DNA from: Mesostigma viride
Lineage: Eukaryota; Streptophyta; Mesostigmatophyceae; Mesostigmatales; Mesostigmataceae
Direction of reading: 5' to 3'
Assembly (NCBI GenBank): GCA_009746045.1
Contig: RPFO01000050.1
Span: forward strand, 5,001,228 to 5,065,227
DNA length: 64,000 nucleotides
A program made the translations under genes and the position numbers. This document shows, piece by piece, positions 12,401 to 20,562 of this stretch; the stretch's first letter is position 1; each line of letters opens with the position of its first letter. Below the pieces are notes generated by a model. It was not told where the DNA came from. It worked only from the letters and a program-made list of their open reading frames with translations, and did not search any database.

Positions 12401-13002
12401 CGGCAGCCAGGAGTGCGGCGCTGGCGGCGTTCATGGCGGCCAGGGAGGCAGCGGCAGCCACCGCGGCGCTTCACCACGTGCCGGCGGGTAGCTCTAGTCC
12501 GGCCCCGCTCACTGCGCCAGATGCGGCCAGCCCACCCCCTATGGCTACGGAGGAGTCACCCACGGGCAGTGGTAAGGAGGGGGGGGGCAGTGATGTGGCG
12601 GAGGGGTCCAAGGAGTCGGCAGGTGGCAGCGCGCTGGCAGCGGAGGACAAGGGGGAAAGGAAAGGGTCGGGGGATGGTGACGGGAAGCAGGAGAAGGCGC
12701 CGGGTGGCGGCGAGGGCGGTGTAGACGCGGTGGTGGTCAAGGTGGCCACGTTCAGCAAGGACGATTTCGCGCACGCGACGATGGCCGAGTCGGAGGGCAC
12801 GATGGAGGTGGTGGACCTGGACGAGCAGGGGGTGGCCAGGGACGTGGATAAGGGGAAGGAGGAGGGGGATGGGGGGGATTCGCCTCAGCTGGAGGAGCAG
12901 GAGGAGGATGAGAATAATGATGATGGTGATGATGATGGTGACGGTCATCGTGACGGTGATGGCAATGGCGGTGATGGTGGCACGGATGGGCATGGCGACT
13001 GA
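5170..13002 (+). CDS. GT4-like glycosyltransferase, five-exon model
   Basis: Proposed exons are 5170-5606, 6867-6942, 7766-8070, 8738-8906 and 10228-13002. All junctions are GT-AG, phases join and the total (3,762 nt) is a multiple of three, giving about 1,253 residues. Exon 1 has a hydrophobic segment (LYTLLFIMIIING), suggesting a type II membrane anchor of the secretory pathway. Exons 2-3 carry the N-terminal GT-B motif: PAYDVDEVDAH, then LQVMSALKSMGHSVRLFAY. Exon 5 carries AHDLSSFRQADALLLAS, NVLFIGSGHD, a glycine-rich VIGDGWE and AALHAMAYGLPVVASSAAAQGL, typical of the C-terminal nucleotide-sugar domain of GT4 enzymes. After about nt 11550 it becomes a very long Ser/Pro/Ala/Gly tail ending in acidic Asp/Gly repeats. 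The donor sugar and acceptor cannot be inferred. Exons 1-2 are the least certain; further small exons are possible. Confidence 0.7.
6323..6425. repeat. (AC)n microsatellite in intron 1
   Basis: Nearly pure CA/CG dinucleotides, including CGCGCG interruptions. It lies inside the first intron of the glycosyltransferase gene. Reading frames across it (Thr-His or Cys-Val repeats) are artefacts. Confidence 0.9.
6709..6850. repeat. C-rich tandem repeat ending intron 1
   Basis: A 15-16-bp unit of the form CCCCCCGACCTCTGC is repeated about nine times, immediately before the CCGCAG acceptor of exon 2. It also acts as an extended pyrimidine tract for that splice site. Confidence 0.8.
8945..9107. repeat. 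32-bp tandem repeat in intron 4
   Basis: About five copies of a unit built from TGTATTTGTGTACTACTGG and ATATGCATGCTAC, with slight length variation. It lies just downstream of the exon 4 donor and is non-coding. Confidence 0.8.
9578..10054 (+). pseudogene. nad2: NUMT: mitochondrial nad2 fragment inside intron 4
   Basis: This AT-rich block translates, across changing frames, as part of NADH dehydrogenase subunit 2. Visible pieces include STEAGLKYF, YGFTGQTSFEEFAKAAESL, LFKSGAAPFHMWTPDFY, VGSPATVTALFSILPKIALF and SMLVGITAISQTKRKRLFAY. The fragment lacks both ends of the gene. A T-rich run near 9972-9980 shifts the frame, and two in-frame TGA codons interrupt it (in TTT-CTT-TGA-GGA and GGT-TGA-ATT). 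It is a dead nuclear copy; it ends against a C-run near 10055. The base composition contrasts sharply with the GC-rich exon that follows. Confidence 0.85.
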
Positions 13003-13534
13003 GAGGGCTTCTGGGTGTGAAAAAGTGACCCGGTGGCGAGCCAATGTGCGTGTAGGTTTCTGGTTACATTGCAAGGATGGCAGCATCTGTGCAAGCTTCT
13101 AGTCTGTATGTGTTATGGCGGCTTGCACGTGATCACAGCCATGCGTCTGACGAGGCAGGTGGCGCTCACAGAGCGCGGCATGGTTAGTTAGGACGCGAGC
13201 AGATGAGCGTAAAGAGATCTTTGAACTGGAGTAATCTTGATGAACCAGTTTCTTGAGAAAATCCGGAAGACACTTTCATGCCGAGAAGCCGGTTACAGCT
13301 GAGGAAAGGACAGCTGAGGATGTGCCAGGAAGAGCTGGTACATGGTTTGACTAGTAATGACCCAAGGCTTCCTGTGAAAGACGTGATCATGCAGCTAATT
13401 TGTTGGTGGCATTCAGTGCTTGCATTTGCCCGCGCACGCAACTCCATGCAACCTTGGAGCGCATATTCCAGATCGAGTGCCTAGCAGCAACCAATACACT
13501 GGGTGCTTACGAGATCGCATGCACATATGGAATC
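13003..13534. other. 3' flank of the glycosyltransferase gene
   Basis: Presumed 3' UTR and intergenic DNA between the stop at 13002 and the LINE tail. Small ORFs here have no coding character. Confidence 0.4.
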
Positions 13535-15235
13535 AATTAATTAATTAATTAGGAACATAACTCCGTTGGGAGTATATGTAGCACATAGCCCAGAGAAGGG
13601 GCATATGGCCTATCATACATTCTAAGCTACTTCCTGCAAGGGTGGGAATGTAAAGGACCCTTGCTCTAGGTGCACCAGGGCACTTGCATCCCCATGATCT
13701 TCAAGCTATGCCCAGCGAAGGGGGAGCCTGTCATGGGGAGGAAGATCAGCATGGCTATACAAAAAGCTAGGGCATGCCGACGTAGATGGCCGCCCCCTTC
13801 CAGTACACCGGCTGGTCCGCCTTGGTCTGCCGGAGCTGGAGGTAGGTCGGCCATAGCTCCCGTCGCCGTTGTTGCTGCGCCAGGGTCAAGTCGTCATCAA
13901 GGGTGAAGAGAGTCTTCTCGAGCCGCTTGCGGCGTCTGAGAAAACAAATCTTGTCCGCCGGGGTCTTAAAGGTGAGAAGGAGCGGGGGCGGCCCTGCCTT
14001 ACCCCGCGCGCGGGGAAGGCGGTGGGCGGCCAGCTCGATCTCACCGTTAAGGCCCATGCGACCAAGGATTTCTCTCTCAAACGCATGCAAAAGCTTCTCG
14101 GAAGTCTCACCTTCCTCCATTGTGAAGTTCTTGACGATGACGTTGAGGCTGCGCTTGGCGAGCTCGGCCTCCTCGCGGAGGTCAAGCGTCTGCCGTTGGA
14201 GCTGGGCTGCGACGGCGGAGGTGGTGGAGGTGGTATGTTGCTTAAGCATTTCCGCCCAGGTCGTGATGGGAGGAGCATCGCCGGCCAGGCCAGCCGGGGC
14301 TGGCTTGGCGGCAATGTCCTTCACCGCCTGGGCGGTGAGGCCTGCGGTGTTCTGCAGAACCTCGATAGCCATGGCGTTGTCCTTAAGACGCTGGTCGATG
14401 TCACGGAGCTGGGCGGTGATGGCGTCGGAGGTGGAGGTGGTGGCGGTGGAGGAGGCGAGGAGGGTGGAGGTGGCGGTGGAGATGGTGGAGGTGGCGGTGG
14501 AGAGGAGGGGGAGCTCGGCAGCCAGCGTGCTGCCCATGACCGCCACATCTGCTGCGATGGGGGCCACGTGCTGCTCGAGGGCCTCCTTGAGGAGTGAGCG
14601 GATGGAGGATTCGGTTAAGGTGGTGGTGAGGGGCGTGGGGGGCCAAAGCTCCTCGAGGGAGCGGCCAAGGAGGGAGAAAAGGACGCGTTGCTGAAGGTGG
14701 GGGCGGCGGCATTTGAGGATTTGGTCGAAGGTGTGGGCGCGCCTCTGGAAAGAATCGGTGAGGCGGCCCTGATGGAAGAGTTGCTTGCACATTTCAAGGA
14801 GCGAGGCATACGATCCGAAAAACACGTAGCCCAGGATCTTGTCGGGGTTGAGCTTGTAAAAAAAGCCGGGCTGGCTGGCGTCAAAGTCGAACTCCTCCCA
14901 GGTCGGCTCGGCAGGGCGACTGCGCTTGGGTTCAGGCGACGCTGCTGGCGAGGCGGCCAGAGGGGGCTGGGCGACCACTAGAGCTTGGCTAGTGGCGCCG
15001 CTGCCTTCTGGACCGGTGGGCGAGGCTGCAGCCGGAGCTGCAGACGTATTTTCATTGCTGAGCGCAGCCGCCAGGCTGCGTTGTGTCCAGAGGCGTTTGC
15101 TCATCGTATATTGTGTAACAGCTGCGGAAAATTATATCAGCATGTGCGTCGTAGAAAGACGCATCGATTGTGATATTCACGGCTAAATTCGGTGCTCAAA
15201 CGTGAAAGTTATGAGCTCCGCTGTCAGCCATGGCT
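13535..15235 (-). mobile_element. LINE-like unit A1 with intact ORF1
   Basis: Read on the minus strand, the unit runs from GCTCATAACTTTCACGTTTG near 15215 to a stem-loop (ACTCC-GTTG-GGAGT complement) and an ATTA tail at about 13535-13550. Two more copies (35756-37745 and 45546-47535) share the same 5' and 3' ends, which defines the unit. No reverse transcriptase is inside it, so it is either a non-autonomous derivative or the ORF1 half of a bipartite element. Confidence 0.75.
13767..15104 (-). CDS. LINE ORF1p-like RNA-binding protein (intact copy)
   Basis: This 445-residue protein is the only uninterrupted copy of the family in the window. The N-terminal ~90 residues are Ala/Pro/Ser-rich. 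A middle Ser/Thr-rich and helical region (about residues 170-290, ending AELAKRSLN) looks coiled-coil forming. The C-terminal ~130 residues contain SLNVIVKNF, HRLPRARGKAGPPPLLLTF, KICFLRRRKRLEKTLFTLDD, LTLAQQQRRRELWPTYLQLR and QPVYWKGAAIYVG. This order matches the RRM-plus-C-terminal domain of LINE-1 ORF1p/transposase-22 proteins, which bind the element RNA as trimeric chaperones. Role in mobilisation is inferred from that resemblance. Confidence 0.75.
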   Translation of the reverse strand: MSKRLWTQRSLAAALSNENTSAAPAAASPTGPEGSGATSQALVVAQPPLAASPAASPEPKRSRPAEPTWEEFDFDASQPGFFYKLNPDKILGYVFFGSYASLLEMCKQLFHQGRLTDSFQRRAHTFDQILKCRRPHLQQRVLFSLLGRSLEELWPPTPLTTTLTESSIRSLLKEALEQHVAPIAADVAVMGSTLAAELPLLSTATSTISTATSTLLASSTATTSTSDAITAQLRDIDQRLKDNAMAIEVLQNTAGLTAQAVKDIAAKPAPAGLAGDAPPITTWAEMLKQHTTSTTSAVAAQLQRQTLDLREEAELAKRSLNVIVKNFTMEEGETSEKLLHAFEREILGRMGLNGEIELAAHRLPRARGKAGPPPLLLTFKTPADKICFLRRRKRLEKTLFTLDDDLTLAQQQRRRELWPTYLQLRQTKADQPVYWKGAAIYVGMP

Positions 15236-15404
15236 ATGGAATCAATGCTGAATAAAATTTCACAGGTTTATCTGTATGGCATACGCTATCCCTAACTTTC
15301 ACTGCCATTAAGGCCATCTGATTGTGCATTCATGAACGGTTTACGATTTATCCTAGCTTCCGCACTAGGTACATGATCTCTGGAACTTGAAGTATATAAC
15401 TAAA
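15236..15404. other. Short spacer left of the viral segment
   Basis: AT-leaning unique sequence between the LINE unit and the 115-bp repeat. It contains no ORF of note. Confidence 0.4.
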
Positions 15405-15520
15405 TCTCAAGGAGACAACTAGCGCATGCAGGCCAGAAATCGGGAGAATCCGGACCATGGTAGCTCGACCCTGCCGTTATCTCTTCCGCGTTTTTGAGTC
15501 GTTCAGGATGATGAATATGA
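15405..15520 (+). repeat. 115-bp interspersed repeat, copy 1
   Basis: Core text CCAGAAATCGGGAGAATCC, ACCATGGTAGCTCGA and GAGTCGTTCAGGATGATGAA recurs at 43370-43484 (-), 44366-44480 (+), 57337-57418 (-) and 60370-60475 (+). This copy is the most diverged, with a 4-bp insertion. It lies at the left edge of the GC-rich viral block. Confidence 0.8.
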
Positions 15521-15522
15521 AC

Positions 15523-16279
15523 GGAGATGCCAGCAACTACGTGAGCTACCCCCCCAGAGCCTCTGCAGCCCCCAGTCCCCCTGGACCCCCTGGACCCCCT
15601 GGACCCCCCGGAGCCCCCGGTCCGAACAGAAGTCCTGTAATCTCCACCGCCGCCGTCGCCTGTCCCGGCCCCGGGAGGCGGCGAAGGGGCAAACGAGGGG
15701 GAGAAGGTAATCCACCTCCGACCGGCGAGAGGGGCCGGAGAGGCCCCGCCAATTTCACTCGCCCCCCGCCCCGGCCCTCCCGATGGGCGACGCTTGCTTG
15801 GATTCTCTTGCACTACTTCTTTTTTAGACTCTTTCAAAAATAATTATATGGGTAATGAAAAATTGCAAAGGGTATAGGCTATATATAGGGCTGTATATAC
15901 AGGAATAATATTTCCCGGGGTGGCTGAAAAAGAAGTCGTGCACGAGAATCCACTCCACCTCCGATGGTCGGGGGCGGCGGGAGAGGTGGCGGCAGGTTCG
16001 CTCGCCCCCCGTCCCGGGTCCGTCGCGCCCCGAGTCTGGATGTGTTTGAAACGTCCTTTTCCCTCCTGGAGGGGCGGCGCGGGCGGGTGGGGGGTCGAGG
16101 GTGGATGAGAATGCGTGGTTTCGGTCGGGCTTCTTTTGGGCTCGGATCCGTTCTGGACAGTCTGCGTCCCGGCGCCCCCCGGGCCGGGGTTGGGAGGGGG
16201 TTGCGCTCGCCCCCCGGGACGGCCGTGTGGGTGGTCCGCTACCCTGGGCCCGGCGACCCTGAGTAAGTGACGGGTGCAA
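15523..16279. other. Convergent collagen-like/paralogous ORF pair around an AT-rich spacer
   Basis: A plus-strand ORF ending at 15843 has a short collagen-like run (Gly-Pro-Pro triplets near 15590-15620) and a C-terminus containing WILLHYFFF. A minus-strand ORF (16279 to 15824) ends with WILVHDFFF after RRPRPSEVE. The two tails are related, so the DNA forms a diverged inverted repeat (arms about 15793-15828 and 15923-15955) around an AT-rich centre. Starts are unclear and one frame opens only with GTG. I cannot say whether either is expressed. They mark the left edge of the viral-type sequence. Confidence 0.35.
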
Positions 16280-16325
16280 GTCTACGTCCCGGCGCCCCCC
16301 GGGCCGGGGTTAAGAGGGGGCTGCG
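16162..16325. repeat. Two-copy GC-rich direct repeat
   Basis: The segment beginning CGTCCCGGCGCCCCCCGGG and followed by CCGGGGTT and AGGGGG occurs at about 16164-16208 and 16281-16325. It lies just upstream of the first viral-type ORF, so it could belong to a viral non-coding end or a control region. Confidence 0.6.
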
Positions 16326-16387
16326 CTTACGGGGGAGGGAATAAAATGTGGGGGTATGATAACAGCGGCGACGGGCGAGAAACGGAG

Positions 16388-16570
16388 ATGGCAACCCCGG
16401 AGTTCTACGTGACGAACGACGCGGAGGACAAGTGGCGCCAGAGGGTGGGGTCTTCGGTGCAGACCTTCAACTCTGCCCTGCGGTACAAGTGCGCGAAGAC
16501 GGGGCATATAAATATTATTATTATATGTTATATAAGATTTTTATATAACATATTATATATTATTTTATAA
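16388..16570 (+). CDS. Viral-type ORF running into an AT island
   Basis: From ATG 16388 a GC-rich frame begins MATPEFYVTNDAEDKWRQRV and keeps coding character for about 38 residues. It then enters an AT-rich island and ends in low-complexity Ile/Tyr/Leu codons. The real C-terminus is therefore probably missing or lies beyond the island. The next gene begins 57 nt after this stop, exactly at the other side of the island. I do not recognise the family. Treat it as a truncated gene or as a first exon. Confidence 0.4.
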   Translation: MATPEFYVTNDAEDKWRQRVGSSVQTFNSALRYKCAKTGHINIIIICYIRFLYNILYIIL

Positions 16571-16626
16571 TATATATATATTATAAAATTAATATATCTT
16601 TTAGCACTTATTATTGATAATATTAT
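16500..16626. repeat. AT island 1 with two perfect hairpins
   Basis: This block is almost pure A/T in otherwise GC-rich DNA. It contains a 13-bp stem (ATATGTTATATAA) with a 5-nt loop, and a second perfect palindrome built on ATTTTATAATATA. It shares TAGCACTTATTA-like text with AT island 2. Confidence 0.75.
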
Positions 16627-18662
16627 ATGTACGGTGTATGGTCCCTGAACACACCGGTGAGTGACTGGAAGTCCATTTACACATCTCGTCCTGATGCCGA
16701 GGTCGTGCTTGAACTGCAGTTTGAAACGCCCCCCGCAGGCCGCACTGTCTCAAGGGGTGCCGAGGTTAACACTTTTGAGTGGGCGCTGGAGAACACGCCG
16801 GTGGCGTGTGCCCCTGAAGTGGACACCTTCTATGTTGCAGGGGGGGCCACCACGGCCCGCTTCGTTTTGGGAAATATCAAGCAGCTAGCACGGTATGGCG
16901 ACCCCGATGTCGTCATCCAGATCATGTCCCTGGATCACAACAACATCCGCGTGACGCTTCCAAGCGGGCTGATCGAATTGGACGGGGTGGGAATCCCCCG
17001 CGACATCGTGATGACCTGGGACTTCGCCGCGTCCTCTGGCAGCGGCGTGCTGCTGGATGGGGGTGGGATCGTCAGGTACCTTCCGTACATGTGGAATAGG
17101 GGGCTGCGGACAGGCAAATGGATATTTGCAGATAAGATACCCCCCTCAACGATCAATGTCCGCCGAGAGGTGGCAGTCGATGTCGCCGCCCCTTTGCCGC
17201 GACTCCAATACGATCAACCTGTTCACGGTGCGAGTGTGCTCCTGGAGTTGGGGTTTAATCTTCCCATCTCGAAACTGCAGTTAGCACCTACCGGAGTCGC
17301 ATGGGAAGCCACACGACTGGGCGTGACGAAACGATTTACGGACGGTTTTCTGACAAAAGTGGACGGAGAAAACAAGCTCCTTATCGACCTCGGAGACATT
17401 GCCGCAAAGTTGCAGCGGGTGGGGGTGGACCTGGCTGGCAGCGGAAACACGGTTTTGACGTTCACGATCCCGCCTCGGTGTTTCAGCATCGACTCTGTCA
17501 CGTTCCCCGATTCCGTCTCGGGAATCGTAGAATTCGTCGGGTCGGGAAGCACAGGCGGGACGGGGGGCACAGGCGGGACGGGGGGCACAGGCGGGACGGG
17601 CGGGACGGGGGGACGGGCGGGACGGGGGGACGGGCGGAACAGGCGGGACGGGGGGCACAGGCGGGACGGGGGGCACAGGCGGGACGGGGGGCACAGGCGG
17701 GACGGGCGGAACGGGGGGCACAGGCGGGACGGGCGGAACGGGGGGCACAGGCGGGACGGGGGGCACAGGCGGAACGGGGGGCACAGGCGGGACGGGGGGC
17801 ACAGGCGGGACGGGCGGAACAGGGGGCACGGGCGGGACGGGGGGGCAGGCGGAACAGGGGGCACGGGCGGGACGGGGGGGGCAGGAGAGACGGACGTTTT
17901 TTCGTACTTGTACGCGTTCAAGACGAAGCCCGACGGCATGCTGGTTGGGCCCGCGCCGTCCGCCCTGACAAGCTCGTTCGACCTGGTCCTCTACACCTCC
18001 AAGCCGGTCACCATCGACAAGAGCAAGATCGGGCTGAGAGTGGCTGAGGGAAACACCCCCATCCTCGGGTTCGCAACCGGGGACTGGGTGTCCTCCACAG
18101 ACAAGCAGACCCACACGCTTCCCTGCATCGGCTTCCCCAGCGCGCCCGCCACCGCCAGGCGCACGCTCACTCTGGCCCCGGTAAACCCGATGGGCGCCCC
18201 CACGGACGGGCTGGCGTTCACGGTCGTCAACAGCGATCCCGCGGAGAGGCACGCGTTCGGCACACACACGGTGGTGCTGCCCGCCCCGCGGCCGTTCTTC
18301 TCCGACATCGATTTCGTCGGCGCCGACGCGGGCGAGCGTCTGGACACGTACGTGCCAGAACGCTTTGCCGTCCGGTTCGTGCCCTCGGTCGAGTCCATAA
18401 CGGGGTTCACAGCCTCGGACGTGCGGCTCCGGCACTTCGACTTCAAGACCAATAGGATCACCCCCGTGCCCCCGTGGGCGAGGTCGCAAAGAGTTCGAAT
18501 GGGGTGATGCGCTTGGTTTACAACCGCACATGGCCATCCCCTCTGGGCGCCGGCCTCCTCGTGCTGGATGTGGACACCGACCAGTTCGCGTACTCCGCCA
18601 GCGAGTCCAGGGGGAACGCGCCCGTCCTCGCCACACATTACGTCGGGGGGCTGCCCTTTTAG
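16627..18662 (+). CDS. Virion surface-type protein with Gly-Thr repeat region; frameshifted C-terminus
   Basis: The main frame opens at ATG 16627 and stops at 18507. About 300 N-terminal residues look beta-rich (for example EVVLELQF, TVLTFTIPPRCF). A 340-bp Gly-Thr-rich repeat follows, then a second beta-rich domain of about 200 residues. The frame that continues the sequence after 18475 (GEVAKSSNGVMRLVYNRTW onward) ends at 18662, so one base appears lost in the C5 runs at 18461-18473. Collagen-like or Gly-Thr spacers between beta domains are common in giant-virus fibre or surface proteins; assignment here is by architecture and by its place next to the capsid genes. I recognise no named family. 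Confidence 0.55.
17550..17885 (+). repeat. 18-bp tandem repeat encoding Gly-Thr-Gly
   Basis: The unit is close to GGCACAGGCGGGACGGGG. It first encodes Thr-Gly-Gly triplets, then internal length changes push it into an Arg/Asp/His-rich frame (RRDGGH), then back to Thr-Gly-Gly before the C-terminal domain. The outer parts of the gene stay in one frame. Confidence 0.85.
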
Positions 18663-18688
18663 CCTCAGCAAAAAAAAAGTCTAGAATC

Positions 18689-18697
18689 TATATATAC
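18689..18697 (+). promoter_or_regulatory. TATA-type promoter motif of capsid gene 1
   Basis: TATATATAC ends 12 nt before ATG 18710. The same nine bases precede the second capsid gene at almost the same distance, which supports a shared viral promoter element. Confidence 0.65.
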
Positions 18698-18709
18698 ACC
18701 ACCGCCGCT

Positions 18710-20494
18710 ATGGGAAGTCACAGCATCATGGCCCTCCGCGCGAAGGGCACGCAAGACGTGTCGCTCATTGTGGACCCCGAGGTCACCTTCTTCAAGACCG
18801 TGTACCCGCGCCACACGAACTACGCCCTGGAGGACGCCGAGGTCACCCAGTCCGCCGGCATCGTCGGCTACGGGCAGTCGGTCGAGTTCAAGCTGCCCCG
18901 CTCGGGAGACCTCATCACCAGGGTCATGGCCTACATCGAGGTGTGCGCTTTCGGCGCCTCGCTCATGTACTCCCCGTTCGCCAAGGACTTCGCCCGCATC
19001 CTCATCGATTACGTCGAGCTCGTGATTGGCGGATACTCCATCGAGAAGGTGACGGGCGACTTCATGCACGTGAACGACATCATGAGCAAGCGGGCCTTCG
19101 AGAGCAACGTCGACAACCTCCCCGTCGACCACGGGGGCAGCGTCACGGTGGACGAGCGCGGTAGGATCGTCGACTACTACCGCGGCGACGCCCAGCACGT
19201 CTACGTCCCGCTCGAGTTCACCTTCTGCAGGGACCCGGGTCTGGCGCTCCCCATCATCGCCCTGCAGTACCACGACGTGATCGTGCGCGTGCAGTTCAAC
19301 ACAGCGGACAACATCTTCACGCGCTACTGGCGTCCGCACATGCCCGCGGGGCTGCAGACGGTGGCCCCCGCGATCGACTTCAGTGCGATCTCGACGAACC
19401 CCGCTAGGATGAAGAAGGTCATCGAGATGTTCGAGGAGCTGGACGGCGAGGGCGCGAAGTTCAACGTTCGCCATATCAGCACCAACAATGACAGGTTGTG
19501 GTCGGCGGGAGAACTCTACAGGTGGTTCAAGAGGACGTCCGCGACCTCACACCCAGCCTACCCGACTGGCACAACGACCGCCCCGCCCATGGGGTCGGCC
19601 TTCGCAAGGGGCACCGCGTACGTGACCGAGTGGAACACGTCCTACCCCCAGGGGGGGACTCAAGGTAAGAAGCTGCTCACGGGTTTCTCGGTTATGTGGA
19701 GGGGCGAGGACCACGGAAACTACTACTCGATGACGGTGACAAGCGCGCAGATCCCGGCGACCCTTAACGCGCCCGACACCAACGCGCCCGCCGCGACCAA
19801 CCCGCGCATCGACTGGATCGCAGCCCCCCCGTCGTTCGCCTGTAAGCTCCTGGTGCGCTACGTCTACCTGGACGACTTCGAGCGCCGCCAGTTCGCGCTC
19901 AACTCGCACGAGTACCTGATCACCGAGGTGCAGCGGATCCAGCAGCACGTCGGCGGCGAGAACGAGGTGACGCTCGACCTCAAGTTCAACCACCCCGTCA
20001 AGGAGATCCTCTTCTGGTACAAGCCCGCCAGTCTGGACTTCATCGACGCCAAGTACAGGGCGGACGCCGACTTCGCATACAACGGCTACTGGAAGTTCTG
20101 GAACGACCGCAGCGAGTTCGGAGACGGCCACCTGTTCACCTCCGCCAACCTCTCCCTAAACTCCCAGAACATGTTCGGAGAGGGGCGCGACCCCGTCTAC
20201 TTCTCCTACCTGCTCCCCGCCGAGTTCCACACGCGCGTCGTCAAGGGCAGCAACGTGTACGTCATCCCCTTCGCCCTCGAGCCCGAGTCCTGGAAGCCCA
20301 CGGGCACCGTGAACATGTCGCGCCTCGACAGCGTCAAGCTCATGCTCAAGGGGCTCGGAAAGACCTCGGGATCGGGATCGTGCCACGGGGAGGGCGGCGG
20401 CGGCATCCTGCCGGGCACGATCGAGGTGTACGCCACCTCCTTCAACGTGCTGAAGATCGCGCAGGGCATGGGCGGCAAGCGGTTCGCCTCGTAA
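18710..20494 (+). CDS. MCP: NCLDV major capsid protein (paralogue 1)
   Basis: A 594-residue double jelly-roll capsid protein that forms the hexameric capsomers of NCLDV icosahedral shells. The N-terminus has the family signature: ALRAKGTQDVSLI, then PEVTFFKTVYPRHTNYALED. Near the C-terminus are LNSQNMFGEGRDPVYFSYL, ESWKPTGTVNMSRLDSVKL and GMGGKRFAS. ATG 18710 was chosen because it aligns with the start of the second capsid gene and follows the TATATATAC motif; an in-frame ATG at 18728 is the alternative. Compared with paralogue 2 it has an extra ~130 residues between the two jelly rolls (about residues 225-375). The frame is intact despite a C7 run. Confidence 0.95.
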   Translation: MGSHSIMALRAKGTQDVSLIVDPEVTFFKTVYPRHTNYALEDAEVTQSAGIVGYGQSVEFKLPRSGDLITRVMAYIEVCAFGASLMYSPFAKDFARILIDYVELVIGGYSIEKVTGDFMHVNDIMSKRAFESNVDNLPVDHGGSVTVDERGRIVDYYRGDAQHVYVPLEFTFCRDPGLALPIIALQYHDVIVRVQFNTADNIFTRYWRPHMPAGLQTVAPAIDFSAISTNPARMKKVIEMFEELDGEGAKFNVRHISTNNDRLWSAGELYRWFKRTSATSHPAYPTGTTTAPPMGSAFARGTAYVTEWNTSYPQGGTQGKKLLTGFSVMWRGEDHGNYYSMTVTSAQIPATLNAPDTNAPAATNPRIDWIAAPPSFACKLLVRYVYLDDFERRQFALNSHEYLITEVQRIQQHVGGENEVTLDLKFNHPVKEILFWYKPASLDFIDAKYRADADFAYNGYWKFWNDRSEFGDGHLFTSANLSLNSQNMFGEGRDPVYFSYLLPAEFHTRVVKGSNVYVIPFALEPESWKPTGTVNMSRLDSVKLMLKGLGKTSGSGSCHGEGGGGILPGTIEVYATSFNVLKIAQGMGGKRFAS

Positions 20495-20539
20495 CCCCCG
20501 CCTCGGCGTGCTCCGGCCCAAATAAATAATCTTCGGTGC

Positions 20540-20548
20540 TATATATAC
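20540..20548 (+). promoter_or_regulatory. TATA-type promoter motif of capsid gene 2
   Basis: TATATATAC ends 14 nt upstream of ATG 20563 and is identical to the motif before capsid gene 1. The 68-nt intergenic gap also contains AATAAATAAT near 20521. Confidence 0.65.
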
Positions 20549-20562
20549 GCTCCCCTCCCGCC

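Noticed and set aside
13869..14694. Plus-strand frames of ~250 codons over the LINE ORF1
   Set aside because: Gly-Gly-Glu repeats are the antisense of Ser/Thr-rich ORF1; the same occurs at 36.4-37.1 and 46.3-46.9 kb.
17281..18636. Minus-strand Pro-Val-Pro repeat protein
   Set aside because: It is the reverse reading of the Gly-Thr repeat; the plus strand has non-repetitive beta-rich domains on both sides of the array.
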